NCBI RefSeq assembly: GCF_000372525.1
Contig: NZ_AQUR01000105.1
Span: 1-34,503, forward strand
Direction: 5' to 3'
DNA length: 34,503 nt
DNA from: Cupriavidus neocaledonicus
Lineage (GTDB): Bacteria; Pseudomonadota; Gammaproteobacteria; Burkholderiales; Burkholderiaceae
The position numbers and the translations under genes are program-made. The notes beneath the pieces are model-generated. The model made no database searches. It was given only the letters and a program-made list of their open reading frames with translations, and was not told the DNA's origin. Shown in pieces: positions 1 through 8,984 of the stretch. Positions within the stretch are counted from its first letter, which is position 1. The number at the start of each line of letters is the position of its first letter.

Positions 1-2
1 GC

Positions 3-281
3 CTGTGGTTCTATCGCCGCCCGGGATGGGCGCAAAAGGCGTGGGAGCATTGGTGCGAACAAGCAAGGCAGAGCCGAATACCTGCCCTCGAACTGTTCGC
101 CCAGCGCCTGAAAGCGTATTGGCACGGCATCCTTGCCCGATGCCGCCATCCGCTGAATACCAGCGTCGTTGAGGGCATCAACAACACCATCAAAGTCATC
201 AAGCGCCGAGCCTATGGCTACCGTGACGAGGAATACTTCTTCCTGAAGATCAAGGCTGCCTTCCCCGGAATTCCTCGTTGA
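3..281 (+). pseudogene. ISL3-family transposase, C-terminal part (5' end outside window)
   Basis: The open frame runs from the window edge to the TGA at 279-281, giving about 92 residues. It shows the C-terminal DDE_Tnp_ISL3 signature: Asn-Thr-Ser-Val-Val-Glu-Gly-Ile-Asn-Asn, then IKVIKRRAYGYRDEEYFF and FPGIPR immediately before the stop. The Glu of VEGIN belongs to the catalytic triad of this family. The upstream part lies outside the window, so I cannot say whether the element is intact. The IS end should lie a few tens of bases past the stop, yet the next open frame begins at 278 and overlaps it. Confidence 0.85.
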
Positions 282-958
282 ACCTGATTTTTGCCCGTTC
301 GGTCATCAACGGCGGCCTGCTCGGCATGGTGCTGGGCGGCGGCGTATTTTTCTTCTACTTGAGCCAGTTGCTGGGGCCGGGCAACACGGCGGCGGATTCC
401 GGGGGCGCGGGCGCCATCTTCGCGCTGGCCACGTCTGCGCCGTGGTGGGTGGCCATCCTGCTGCTGTTGTTCGTCGGCGTCTACACGATGCTGGGCGTGG
501 CACACGGGCGCGCACGCGCCATGCAACACCTTGTGGAGGCGCACGGCGACGCCCTGGCGCAGCGCCTGGCCTCTGCATTCGCGGACCGCATCGAAGCCAT
601 GCCACACACGCACGGGACGCTGCAGCGCACGGCCGACTGGCTGTCGGTCGACGCCTTGAGCAAGCAACTAGCGCCGGTATTGGGCGAAGGCCGGGCGGTG
701 CGCTCGGCGGTCGCCTTCGTGCTGGACCGCCTGCCAATCAGCGGGATGCTCGCCGATTTGCAATCGTGCCGCGCAGCGCCGCGCGAACCGGCAGCGGGCA
801 ACAAAGGCGCGGTGAAGGACCCCGCGCTGCGCGCCATGCTCACGCGCTATATCAGCGAGACTTTACAGGACATAGCGACGCCCTCGAGCGAACCGCTATA
901 CATCGCGCTAGGCGCGCATGCGCTCCTGCTGGGCGTGGGACTCTGGCTGTTGTGGTGA
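278..958 (+). CDS. Unrecognised membrane protein, 5' end formed at an IS junction
   Basis: A 226-residue frame if it begins at the TTG at 278; an ATG at 326 is the first conventional start. There are two hydrophobic segments near the N-terminus (about residues 8-32 and 53-70), a soluble middle that looks helical (HLVEAHGDALAQRLASAF...), and a last hydrophobic segment ending in LLLGVGLWLLW. I recognise no family. The first few codons overlap the ISL3 transposase tail and probably lie inside the IS terminus, so the original start was likely replaced when the element inserted. No convincing ribosome binding site precedes either start. The stop is 248 bases before the response regulator and on the same strand. 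Expression is uncertain. Confidence 0.5.
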   Translation: MNLIFARSVINGGLLGMVLGGGVFFFYLSQLLGPGNTAADSGGAGAIFALATSAPWWVAILLLLFVGVYTMLGVAHGRARAMQHLVEAHGDALAQRLASAFADRIEAMPHTHGTLQRTADWLSVDALSKQLAPVLGEGRAVRSAVAFVLDRLPISGMLADLQSCRAAPREPAAGNKGAVKDPALRAMLTRYISETLQDIATPSSEPLYIALGAHALLLGVGLWLLW

Positions 959-1059
959 GCCGATGCCGGCGGGCCATGGTCCAACCCGCCCTTGTCCAAC
1001 GAACGCCGGACCGAAGCATCTCAAGATGCGGCGAAAAAGGCACTATTATCTCGGGGCTT

Positions 1060-1086
1060 TTGCCTCGCCGGCACAAAACCTATAGT
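1060..1086 (+). promoter_or_regulatory. Candidate sigma-70 promoter for the response regulator
   Basis: TATAGT at 1081-1086 is a good -10. TTGCCT at 1060-1065 is a moderate -35 with a short 15-base spacer. It would give a leader of about 115 bases before the ATG at 1207. No FNR-type box is visible here, so the regulator may be made constitutively. The rest of 959-1206 holds no gene I can support. Confidence 0.35.
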
Positions 1087-1206
1087 CAAATGGCTCGCGC
1101 CGCTGGAATCCCCATCAATGCGGGAGCGCGAGCGCTTTGACTGCTCAGGCGGTCTGGCGGGCTTCCGCCCGGCTGTGCGCTGGCCTGGCGACGTGGGAGG
1201 CAAGGC

Positions 1207-1854
1207 ATGACACGCGTGATGATTGCGGACGACCATGCCGTGGTGCGCGACGGATTGCGGCATATCCTGGAACGGGCTGGGGTGTTCCAGGTGGTCGGCG
1301 AAGCCGCCGACGGCTCCCAGGTGCCGAAGATGGTGAGGGACTGCAGCCCGCAAGTACTGTTGCTGGATCTTTCCATGCCGGGTCGGAGCGGCCTGGAGCT
1401 CATCAGGCTGCTGCGTGCCGAAGCGCCGGCATTGCGCATCCTGGTGCTTACCATGCATGCCGAAGAGCAGTACATTGTGCGCGCCTTCCAGGCGGGCGCG
1501 GCCGGTTACCTGACCAAGGAGAGTGCGGCGACCGAACTGGTATCGGCGATCGAACAGGTCGCGCGCGGCGGCACTTACGTCAGCCAGGGCATGGCTGCCA
1601 AGCTGGCCAGTGGCATCAAGGACCAGACCGACGACCTGCCGCACCTTCGGCTGTCGGACCGGGAACTCGAAGTGTACCGCCGCCTGGTGATGGGAGAGCC
1701 CATCACGGCCATCGCTGCCGCCTTGTGTGTCAGCGCAAAGACGGTCAGTACCTACAAGATGCGTCTGATGGAAAAGATGCAGGCGTCGAACGAGGCCATG
1801 CTATTGCGCTATGCGATGCGCAACCGCTTGTTCGACGAAGACGCTGACCTGTAG
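1207..1854 (+). CDS. NarL/FixJ-family response regulator (DosR-like)
   Basis: 215 residues, the usual length for the family. The receiver domain (about 1-120) has the acidic pocket Asp8/Asp9, phospho-acceptor Asp54 in LLLDLSMPG, Thr82 and Lys104 in GYLTKES. A linker leads to a LuxR/GerE helix-turn-helix (about 147-208) with LSDRELEVYRRL and SAKTVSTYK. The start is supported by GGGAGG a few bases upstream of the ATG. No kinase is adjacent; the only histidine kinase in the window (15283-17040) is of the HisKA_3 class that partners NarL-type regulators, so they probably form one system. Likely role: DNA-binding transcription activator. The palindromes at 2361, 9904 and 32014 are its most plausible targets (inference). 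Its place beside USP, hsp20 and cation-ATPase genes parallels DosR/DevR. Confidence 0.9.
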   Translation: MTRVMIADDHAVVRDGLRHILERAGVFQVVGEAADGSQVPKMVRDCSPQVLLLDLSMPGRSGLELIRLLRAEAPALRILVLTMHAEEQYIVRAFQAGAAGYLTKESAATELVSAIEQVARGGTYVSQGMAAKLASGIKDQTDDLPHLRLSDRELEVYRRLVMGEPITAIAAALCVSAKTVSTYKMRLMEKMQASNEAMLLRYAMRNRLFDEDADL

Positions 1855-1885
1855 GATCTCCGGGATCCGCCAGGACCACGCAGCA

Positions 1886-2284
1886 TCAACGGCATGCGCT
1901 GGCCGCCAGCTTGTCCAGGGTGGCGCGCAGGGCTTCCAGCTCCAGGGTGCGGTCGAAGCAATAGTCGCCACCCGCCTTCAGGCAGGCGTGCCGAAGCGGT
2001 TGCGCCAGCGGATCGACCACGACCACCAGGAGGCAGTGCGGCAGGGCCGAGCGGATCGTCCGGATGTCGTGCAGCGCCCGCGCGCTGGCGCTGCGCAATC
2101 CGATCACCACGATGTCGGGCCGATAGTGGGTAAGGCTGGCCAGTTCGCCGCTGGCACTGGCGCCGGCTGCGATCACGCGGATGCCGGAAATGCGCGCCAG
2201 CATGCTCAGTTGCCGCGACCGCAGCGAACCCGACGGCTCGACGAGATACAGCGTTGGGAAGTGGGGGAGATTGGCATCGGGCAT
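1886..2284 (-). CDS. Degenerate receiver-like protein without phospho-acceptor Asp
   Basis: 132 residues, one domain. The strand and helix pattern resembles CheY: TLYLVEPSGSLRSRQ at the N-terminus in place of the acidic pocket, then RPDIVVIGLRSASAR where the phosphorylated Asp is expected (Gly in its place), and a C-terminal LKAGGDYCFDR in place of the usual GAxxYLxK. It therefore looks like a non-phosphorylatable receiver that might act by protein contact. It lies convergent to the response regulator (32 bases between stops) and divergent from the cation ATPase, sharing the 2285-2529 control region that contains the TGTCAGG palindrome. It could also be a decaying response-regulator remnant, but the frame is intact with GC-rich third positions. 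Confidence 0.7.
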   Translation of the reverse strand: MPDANLPHFPTLYLVEPSGSLRSRQLSMLARISGIRVIAAGASASGELASLTHYRPDIVVIGLRSASARALHDIRTIRSALPHCLLVVVVDPLAQPLRHACLKAGGDYCFDRTLELEALRATLDKLAASACR

Positions 2285-2360
2285 GTGACTAGTGTCGACG
2301 CTATCCGGTCCGTGCGAAATAGGTGGCGACTGAAGCTTGAGTCAGGGGCGCAGAAGGGGC

Positions 2361-2378
2361 TGTCAGGATTTCCTGACA
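2361..2378. promoter_or_regulatory. Perfect palindrome TGTCAGG-N4-CCTGACA (proposed operator, site 1)
   Basis: TGTCAGG-ATTT-CCTGACA is a perfect 7-4-7 inverted repeat, extended by one more C/G pair on the outside. It lies between the divergent receiver-like gene and the cation ATPase, 83 bases (centre to centre) upstream of the FNR box at 2446. The same half-sites recur at 9904 and, with mismatches, at 32014 and 25549, so this is a repeated regulatory site and not a single chance palindrome. It is not followed by a T-run, so a terminator role is unlikely. The binding protein is not known; the local NarL-type regulator is my candidate. Confidence 0.7.
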
Positions 2379-2445
2379 GCCTCGCTTTGACCGGGCCGGA
2401 TGTGGCCAGGGCACCTTGCGATGCACGCCTCGAACGTTCGCAGCA

Positions 2446-2486
2446 TTGACGAAAGTCAACCGTTACCAGGTACCATGGCCTACGCT
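2446..2486 (+). promoter_or_regulatory. FNR-type class II promoter of the cation ATPase
   Basis: The box TTGAC-GAAA-GTCAA (2446-2459, centre 2452.5) is followed by TACGCT at 2481-2486. With the box centred at -41.5, transcription would start near 2493. This places the ATG at 2475 upstream of the transcript start and argues for translation from 2530. The geometry is the same as at 11036, 14229, 20272, 25289, 27328 and 32959. Confidence 0.8.
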
Positions 2487-2529
2487 TCATTGGCCGGCAC
2501 AGCCGCGACCGGGCGGCCGCGGCGAACCA

Positions 2530-5370
2530 ATGACACCGATGGCCATGCACCAGGACGAAACGCCGTTGGCAGGTCGTCACACGAACTGCGCCGGGCACGG
2601 TAACCCCGGCCTGAACGGGCCGGAACACCAGACCGAGGGCCTGACCGCGGCGCAAGCGTTTGCAAGGTTAGCCGCGCTCGGGCCGAATGCATTGCCGCAA
2701 TCCCGATCGCGGCCGATCGCAGCGGTATTCCTGCATCAGTTCCGCAGTCCGCTGATCTATATCCTGCTCGTCGCCACGGTGATATCCGTGGTGATGGGGG
2801 ACATCCAGGACGCCACATTCATTGGTGCCGTCCTGCTGCTCAACGGCATCATTGGCACCGTGCAGGAACATACGGCCGACAAGGCCGCCACCGCACTGCG
2901 TAACTTGGAGCAGCCTGTCGCGACGGTGATCCGCGATGGCGAGCAGCGGCAGATCGACGCGGGCGAACTGGTGCCCGGCGATCTGGTCCTGCTGGAGGCG
3001 GGTGGCCGCGTCCCGGCGGATCTGGTGCTGATCGAAGCCATCGACCTGCAATGCGACGAATCGCTGCTGACGGGGGAATCGCTGCCGGTGCGCAAGGCTT
3101 GCCCGTCACGCGCGACAGGCGGCCCGCCAAGCGGCGCGGCAGACGAATCGCCATGCCTGGCCTTTGCCGGGACCGTAGTGATGCGTGGCCGCGGCCGCGG
3201 GATCGTGGAGGCAACCGGCGCGGCTACGCAAATGGGAAGAATCGCCAGCGAACTGGCGCGAAGGACTGTCCTGAAGCCGCCGCTCGTCGTCCGCCTGGAG
3301 CTCTTCTCGCGGCTGATCGGCCTGGCGGTGGGCGTCGCCGTCGCGCTGTTGGCGCTTATTGGCTGGTGGCGCGACATGGCCTGGCGTGAACTGTTCATGA
3401 TGTCGGTCGGGCTGGCGGTCAGTGCCATTCCCGAAGGGCTGCCTGTCGCCATTTCGGTGGCACTGGCCATCGGGATGCGGCGCATGGCCCGGGCCGGCGT
3501 GATCGTGCGCAAGATGCCGGCAGTCGAGTCGCTCGGTTCGTGCACCATGATTGCGACCGACAAGACCGGCACGCTGACGATGAACGAACTGGTCGTCACA
3601 GAGATCCGGCTGCCGGATGGCATGGTCCTGTCCTGTGACGTGGGGCACGACCTGGACAAGTGCGCGATTCGTGTCGACGGCGAAACGGCCGAAGCGTCGA
3701 ACCCGCGCGTGGCGGCCTTGCTGAGAGCCGCGGCGTTGCCGAATGAGGCGAAATTGATCCGGGACGGAGACCGCTGGGCGGGATCGGGCGACAGCGTCGA
3801 CGTGGCGCTGCTGGCGGCGGCGTACAAGGGGGGCGCCGTGGCCGACGAGTTGCGCCAGCGCTTCCCCTTGATCGGCCGGGTTCCCTACGAGCCAGACCTC
3901 AGGTACGCCGCGTCGTTCCATGAGCACGAAGCCGGCGTGCGTGTGTTCGTCAAGGGCGCACCGGAAACCCTGATCGGCATGTGCGACCAGGTTAACGCAC
4001 AGGGTGAGCCGGGTCCGATGCGGCGGGAGCCGCTGCTGCAGCAGGCCAGGACGATGGCGGCGCAGGGACTGCGCGTGCTGGCCTTTGCCGAAGGAATGAT
4101 CGATGCGGAACCGGACGCGTCCTATGGACACCGCCATCTCGTCAAGCTGACTTTCCTCGGCCTGGCAGGCATGAAGGATCCGGTCCGGCCAGAGGTGCCC
4201 GATGCCATCCGGAAGTGCTATCTCGCGGGCATCGACGTGGCCATGGTGACGGGCGATGATCCGGTAACCGCGGCGGCGATCGGCGCGCAGGCAGGCATGC
4301 GCTTCGCGCCGGACCAGGTGCTGACCGGCGATCAAATCAGGCAGGCCGGCGCATCGGGGCCGCAAGGCAGCCCGGAGCGGCTGGATGCGTTGACCCGCCA
4401 CGGAAGGATCTACGCCCGTGTCACTCCCGACCAGAAACTCGCCATCATTCTGTCGCTGGCGAGATCCGGGCATTTCGTTGCGGTCACCGGGGACGGCATC
4501 AATGATGCTCCGGCCCTCAAGCATGCCCATGTTGGCGTCGCCATGGGCAGGAAGGGCACGGAGGTGGCCAAGGAAAGCGCCGACATCGTCATCACCGACG
4601 ACAACTTCGCCTCCATCGTCGCCGGCATTCACGAAGGACGGGTGGCTTACGCGAACATTCGCAAGGTGGTGTACATGCTGGTGTCAACCGGCGCGGCGGA
4701 GGTCGTCCTGTTCTTGCTTGCGATACCGCTGGGCCTGCCCATGCCGCTGCTGCCTGCTCAGTTGCTCTGGCTCAACGTTATCACCAATGGCATCCAAGAC
4801 GTTGCGCTGGCCGCCGAGCGTGCGGAGGGCAACGAGCTGTCCTCCCCCCCGCGCAAGCCCGACGAACCCATTTTTGACCGCGTAATGATCCGCCGCGTCT
4901 GCTATGCCATGCTCTTCATGGGCCTCGGGGGCTTTCTCGCCTTCTATGCGTGGCTCCAGGCGGGCTATCCGGTGGATGCTGCGCGCAACCTGCTGCTGCT
5001 CTTCTTCGTGCTGGCGGAAAACGTGCAGACCGCGAACAGCCGGTCCGAGCATCGCTCGGTGTTCCGGCTGGGATTCTTCGCCAACCCGCTGCTGGTCACG
5101 AGCGTGATGGTGGCGCTGGGCGTGCATGTCGGCGCCATGTACCTGCCTGGACTGAGCGACACGCTGCGCATCGCCCCCGTTACCGGCGTGGCCTGGCTTG
5201 GGCTGCTGGGCCTTGCCTCGACACTTCTGGTGGCGATGGAGCTGGACAAGTGGCTCGAGCGCAAGCGGCGCGCCGCGACCCCGATGCCTGGCGACACCGG
5301 TTCAGCGCCACCCCTGCGATGCGAACCCGGAAGGACCGGTACGGCGGCCGGGAAGCGGCTGGAACGCTAG
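2530..5370 (+). CDS. P2-type cation-transporting ATPase (CtpF/PMR1-like)
   Basis: 946 residues from the ATG at 2530. Domains in order: N-terminal cation-ATPase segment, two membrane helices, actuator domain with LLTGESLPV, helices 3-4 with the ion-site motif IPEGLPVA, phosphorylation site DKTGTLT (Asp344), nucleotide-binding domain with KGAPE, hinge TGDGINDAP, then C-terminal helices including LNVITNGIQD. The PEGLP motif and overall length place it with P2 (Ca2+/Mn2+ or Na+) pumps of the inner membrane, not with heavy-metal P1B pumps. The substrate cannot be fixed from sequence. It is driven by the FNR-type promoter just upstream. M. tuberculosis CtpF, a DosR-regulon member, is the closest functional analogue I know. 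Longer upstream starts exist but precede the predicted transcript start. Confidence 0.92.
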   Translation: MTPMAMHQDETPLAGRHTNCAGHGNPGLNGPEHQTEGLTAAQAFARLAALGPNALPQSRSRPIAAVFLHQFRSPLIYILLVATVISVVMGDIQDATFIGAVLLLNGIIGTVQEHTADKAATALRNLEQPVATVIRDGEQRQIDAGELVPGDLVLLEAGGRVPADLVLIEAIDLQCDESLLTGESLPVRKACPSRATGGPPSGAADESPCLAFAGTVVMRGRGRGIVEATGAATQMGRIASELARRTVLKPPLVVRLELFSRLIGLAVGVAVALLALIGWWRDMAWRELFMMSVGLAVSAIPEGLPVAISVALAIGMRRMARAGVIVRKMPAVESLGSCTMIATDKTGTLTMNELVVTEIRLPDGMVLSCDVGHDLDKCAIRVDGETAEASNPRVAALLRAAALPNEAKLIRDGDRWAGSGDSVDVALLAAAYKGGAVADELRQRFPLIGRVPYEPDLRYAASFHEHEAGVRVFVKGAPETLIGMCDQVNAQGEPGPMRREPLLQQARTMAAQGLRVLAFAEGMIDAEPDASYGHRHLVKLTFLGLAGMKDPVRPEVPDAIRKCYLAGIDVAMVTGDDPVTAAAIGAQAGMRFAPDQVLTGDQIRQAGASGPQGSPERLDALTRHGRIYARVTPDQKLAIILSLARSGHFVAVTGDGINDAPALKHAHVGVAMGRKGTEVAKESADIVITDDNFASIVAGIHEGRVAYANIRKVVYMLVSTGAAEVVLFLLAIPLGLPMPLLPAQLLWLNVITNGIQDVALAAERAEGNELSSPPRKPDEPIFDRVMIRRVCYAMLFMGLGGFLAFYAWLQAGYPVDAARNLLLLFFVLAENVQTANSRSEHRSVFRLGFFANPLLVTSVMVALGVHVGAMYLPGLSDTLRIAPVTGVAWLGLLGLASTLLVAMELDKWLERKRRAATPMPGDTGSAPPLRCEPGRTGTAAGKRLER

Positions 5371-5474
5371 CGAGCGCGGGGAGCGGCAAGCGTCGGTCCA
5401 TCAGGACCGGAATGGAATCCGGGGTGCCCGGCGTTCGAAAGGACGCGCTTGCGCACCGACCCGCGGGCGTCCGT

Positions 5475-8144
5475 TCAAACGAGCGCAAGATGCAGGCTGA
5501 CGCAATCTTCGCCGAGGACGGCCTTGACGGTAAATCCGCATCGACGTGCCAGTGCCAGCATGGCAGCGTTGTGCCGCAAGGTGGAGCCCACCAGCGCGCC
5601 GGTGCCTCTTGAGCGCGCGTAGCGCACCATCTTGTCGAGCAACAACTTGCCCAAGCCCTGTCCGTGGCAATCCGAGCGCACGGCAATGCCGAACTCGGCC
5701 TGGGCGTTGTCCGGATCGGCAACGGCACGCACCTCGCCCAGCATGGCGCCCTGTCCCGACGGATCGGTGGAGGTGACGATGAAGACCATCTCGCGCGCAT
5801 AGTCGATTTGCGTTAGCCGGGCGAGTTGGTCGTGGTCGGGTTCGCGGAACGCGCAGTAATAGCGTGCGTGCACATCTTCCGCCGTGAGCTGACGGAAATA
5901 CGCCTGGTATGACGCTTCGTCGCTTGGCCGCACCGGCCGTATGACGTAGCTGCGCCCATTGCAGGTGATGCGCTCCTCCAGCGCCTCCGGATAGGGCTGG
6001 ATCGACAGTCGCGGCTCCGCTCCGGACGGGACTGCCACGGCGATGCGCGCGTCGAGCGCGATGACGCCATGGGGGCTCGCAAGCAGGGGATTGACATCGA
6101 GTTCGACGATCTCCGGGATGTCGCAAACCATGCGCGACAACTGCACCAGGACGTCGAGCAGCTGCTCCCGGTCAATGCCCGGATGCCCCCTCCAGCCTTG
6201 CAGCAAGCGGCCGACGCGGGTGCGCGATATCAGGTCCCGCGCGAGCAGCGCATCGAGCGGCGGCAGCGCAACGGCCGTGTCGCGGATATGCTCGGTGTCG
6301 ACGCCGCCGTGCCCGAACAGCAGGACCGGTCCGAACACGCGGTCTGTCGCGACCCCGGCGATCAGCTCGAAGCTGTCGCTGTGGCTGACCATCGGCTGGA
6401 TGGTGAATCCATCCAGCCTTGCCTCCGGAAGATCCTGGCGGATTCGTGCCAGCATGTCATGGCCCGCGCTGCGCACTCCGGCGGCGTCGGCCAGTCCCAG
6501 CGCTACGCCGCCAGCGGTCGATTTGTGGGTGATATCGGGGGAAAGGATCTTTAGTGCAACCGGATAGCCAAGGCCAGCGGCCTTGTGGACGGCGTCGTCG
6601 ACACTGTGTGCGGTCTCGGTCGGCACCACCGGGATGCCGTAGGCAGCCAGTACTGCCTTCGCCTCTGGTTCCATCAGCATCTTTCTGCCACCGCTCAGGG
6701 CAGCGGCGACTATCCCGCGCGCCAAGACCTTGTCGGCCGGCCTCGAGGTGTCGTCGGCGGGTGGCGTGCGCATCAGCAGTTGCTGGTTTGCGTAGTACTC
6801 GCATGCCTGCAGGAAGGCGCGCACGGCTTGTTCCGGCGTCTCGAAGGTCGGCAGGCCGGCACGCTGGCACAGCTGGCGCGCCTGCTGCACCGTCTCACCG
6901 CCGAGCCACGCCGTCATCAGGGGCTTTCGCCCTGACTGCGCGCTGACCAGCGCGGCAGCGATTTCCGCCGCCGGCACGATCGCAGTGGGGGCATGGATCA
7001 TCAGCACGGCGTCGACCTCGGGGGCATCGCAAAGAATGGCGTGCGCTTCCTGGTAGCGCCGGACCGGGGCGTCGCCGATGATGTCGATGGGGTTCGCGCG
7101 TGGCCACGTCGCGGGAAGCACCTCGTCGAGCCTTGCGAGCGTCTGGTCAAAGAGGCTGGCCAGCGTGCCGCCGCCGTCCGCGAGGGCGTCGATGGCCATC
7201 ACGCCGGCGCCGCCACCGTTGGTCAGGATAGCCAGCCTGGCCCCGCGCACACCCTGCAGCCGGGCCAGCATCTCGACCGCGTCGAACAGCGCCTCGGTGG
7301 TATCGATCCGCAACATGCCGGCTCGCCGGATCGCTGCGTCGTAGACGCCGTCCGTACCGGCAAGCGCGCCCGTATGGGAAGCGGCGGCGCGTGCCGCCTG
7401 CGCGCTACGCCCGGCCTTGATAATCAGTACAGGCTTGCTGCGCGCCGCCGCGCGTGCCGCCGACATGAACCTGGCGCCGTTCCGGACCGCCTCGATATAG
7501 AGCAGGATGGCGCGGGTGGCGCTGTCGCGGGCCAGGTAGTCGAGTACATCGGCCACATCCACATCGGCGCTGTCGCCCAGCGAGATGAAGTGTGAGAAGC
7601 CGATCTGCCGCGATTTCGCCCAGTCAAGCACCGCCGTGGCCAGCGCGCCGGACTGGGTAGCGAATGCCAGGGTGCCTGCGATGGCCGCACCTGGCGCGAA
7701 GCTCGCATTGAGGCGTACGCCCGGAGCGATCAGGCCCAGGCAGTTCGGTCCCAGGACCCTGAGCAGGTAGGGCCGTGCTGCATCCAGAACGGCCTGGCGC
7801 ATGGCGCCGGCGGCACTGTCCGCCGGCCCCTCGAAGCCCGCGCTGAGCACAATCGCCGCGCGTGTGCCGATCGCACCGAGGGCGGCGACAAGACCTGGGA
7901 TGGTGGCCGCGGGCGTACAGAGGATGGCGAGGTCGGGCGGCGCGGGCAGCGCCCCGATCGACGGATAGCAGGGCACGCCGGCGAGCGTCGCGTACTTGGG
8001 GTTGACCAGATACACCGGGCCGGTGAAGCCACCCGCCATCAGGTTGTCCAGCACCGTGGCGCCGACGCTGAGCGGCCGCCTTGTCGCCCCCACCAAAGCC
8101 ACCGATCTTGGGCGAAACAGCGCATCGAGATTGCGGATTGTCAT
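5475..8144 (-). CDS. ADP-forming acyl-CoA synthetase fused to GNAT acetyltransferase (Pat/YfiQ-like)
   Basis: 889 residues from the ATG at 8144 (MTIRNLDALFRPRSVALVGA). Order: CoA-binding Rossmann domain (about 1-125), succinyl-CoA-ligase-like domains with the phospho-His motif ASHTGALAGTDGVYDA, an ATP-grasp domain (about 480-700) with VALKILSPDITHKS, and a C-terminal GNAT domain (about 725-885) with the acetyl-CoA loop HGQGLGKLLL. This is the architecture of the protein lysine acetyltransferases Pat (Salmonella) and YfiQ/PatZ (E. coli). In those enzymes the synthetase half is catalytically dead; here the His motif is present, so ligase activity cannot be excluded. It is the last gene of the hsp20 operon, 95 bases after the BON gene. 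Its likely job is to adjust acetyl-CoA metabolism or acetylate enzymes in low oxygen. Confidence 0.88.
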   Translation of the reverse strand: MTIRNLDALFRPRSVALVGATRRPLSVGATVLDNLMAGGFTGPVYLVNPKYATLAGVPCYPSIGALPAPPDLAILCTPAATIPGLVAALGAIGTRAAIVLSAGFEGPADSAAGAMRQAVLDAARPYLLRVLGPNCLGLIAPGVRLNASFAPGAAIAGTLAFATQSGALATAVLDWAKSRQIGFSHFISLGDSADVDVADVLDYLARDSATRAILLYIEAVRNGARFMSAARAAARSKPVLIIKAGRSAQAARAAASHTGALAGTDGVYDAAIRRAGMLRIDTTEALFDAVEMLARLQGVRGARLAILTNGGGAGVMAIDALADGGGTLASLFDQTLARLDEVLPATWPRANPIDIIGDAPVRRYQEAHAILCDAPEVDAVLMIHAPTAIVPAAEIAAALVSAQSGRKPLMTAWLGGETVQQARQLCQRAGLPTFETPEQAVRAFLQACEYYANQQLLMRTPPADDTSRPADKVLARGIVAAALSGGRKMLMEPEAKAVLAAYGIPVVPTETAHSVDDAVHKAAGLGYPVALKILSPDITHKSTAGGVALGLADAAGVRSAGHDMLARIRQDLPEARLDGFTIQPMVSHSDSFELIAGVATDRVFGPVLLFGHGGVDTEHIRDTAVALPPLDALLARDLISRTRVGRLLQGWRGHPGIDREQLLDVLVQLSRMVCDIPEIVELDVNPLLASPHGVIALDARIAVAVPSGAEPRLSIQPYPEALEERITCNGRSYVIRPVRPSDEASYQAYFRQLTAEDVHARYYCAFREPDHDQLARLTQIDYAREMVFIVTSTDPSGQGAMLGEVRAVADPDNAQAEFGIAVRSDCHGQGLGKLLLDKMVRYARSRGTGALVGSTLRHNAAMLALARRCGFTVKAVLGEDCVSLHLALV

Positions 8145-8239
8145 GACGGGTAGTCTGCCAGTGAACGCGGGTCGGGTCTGGTAGAAGTCCGTCGCGGGTA
8201 CCCGCGCGGCGGCTGCCGTCCCATGGCGCGGTCGTGTGC

Positions 8240-8893
8240 TTACAAGTTGACCCGGATGTCGTTTTCCACGGCGATCATGCCCGGCCCGGCCCACGCTGCC
8301 TCCAGCGCCGCCTCGCGTTCGGCCCAGGTGCGCAGGCTGCCGCGCAGCCGGACCACGCCGTCCTTGACCTCGACGGTGACGTGCGCCGCGTCGTCCGTAG
8401 CCTGCCGCTCGATCGCCCGCTGGATGCGGTCCTTGACGTCCTGGGGCTGGACCGATGGCTGGACCACGATCGCGTTCGTCACGCCGACCACGCCGCAGAG
8501 CCCCGCCACCGCGCGTTGGGCCGCCATGCGCTGGTAGTTCCAGTCAACCGTGCCGGTCAGGGTGACCGACCCATCCTCGACCATGACATGGATGCGATCA
8601 CCCGGCACCATCGACGTCCACGCCAGGATGTTGCTGGCCGCGCGCGCAATGTCGGCGTCCGTGCGCCGGCATTCGCCGGGCAGGCGCACATCCATCTCTA
8701 CCGCGATCGCCTTCACACCTGCAACGCTCCGGACCGCTTCCTCTGCCGCATACTTGGCCGCATGGCTGCCGAGGTGGCCGGTCAGCGTGACCACGCCGTC
8801 GCGGACCTGGACGCCGACCTCGGCGGCCTCGACGGCCGGATCCCAGGTCAGCGCTTCCATGACACGCTGCTTGAGTTGGATATCGCCTTGCAT
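8240..8893 (-). CDS. Triple BON-domain protein
   Basis: 217 residues from the ATG at 8893, chosen because AAGGGA lies at proper distance and MQGDIQLKQ is the usual N-terminus of this family; an ATG at 8911 is the alternative. Three BON repeats are visible, each with a V-x-V-x-D/E-G-x-V-x-L-x-G core: VQVRDGVVTLTGHL, VMVEDGSVTLTGTV and VEVKDGVVRLRGSL. There is no signal peptide, so it is probably cytoplasmic, unlike the periplasmic OsmY. BON domains are thought to bind membranes or other ligands under stress. It is third in the hsp20 operon, between the truncated CBS gene and the acyl-CoA synthetase. Confidence 0.9.
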   Translation of the reverse strand: MQGDIQLKQRVMEALTWDPAVEAAEVGVQVRDGVVTLTGHLGSHAAKYAAEEAVRSVAGVKAIAVEMDVRLPGECRRTDADIARAASNILAWTSMVPGDRIHVMVEDGSVTLTGTVDWNYQRMAAQRAVAGLCGVVGVTNAIVVQPSVQPQDVKDRIQRAIERQATDDAAHVTVEVKDGVVRLRGSLRTWAEREAALEAAWAGPGMIAVENDIRVNL

Positions 8894-8984
8894 ATCGCCT
8901 GTTCCCTTCATCGCTTTGCGCCACTCGGCGCGTCTCCCTCATAAGAGGCAGAGGCGAGTCATGGCCTGGTTTCGAGTTGGTCAA

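Noticed and set aside
3106..4632. Long antisense open frames opposite the cation ATPase
   Set aside because: They mirror a well-supported ATPase gene in GC-rich DNA and show no domain.
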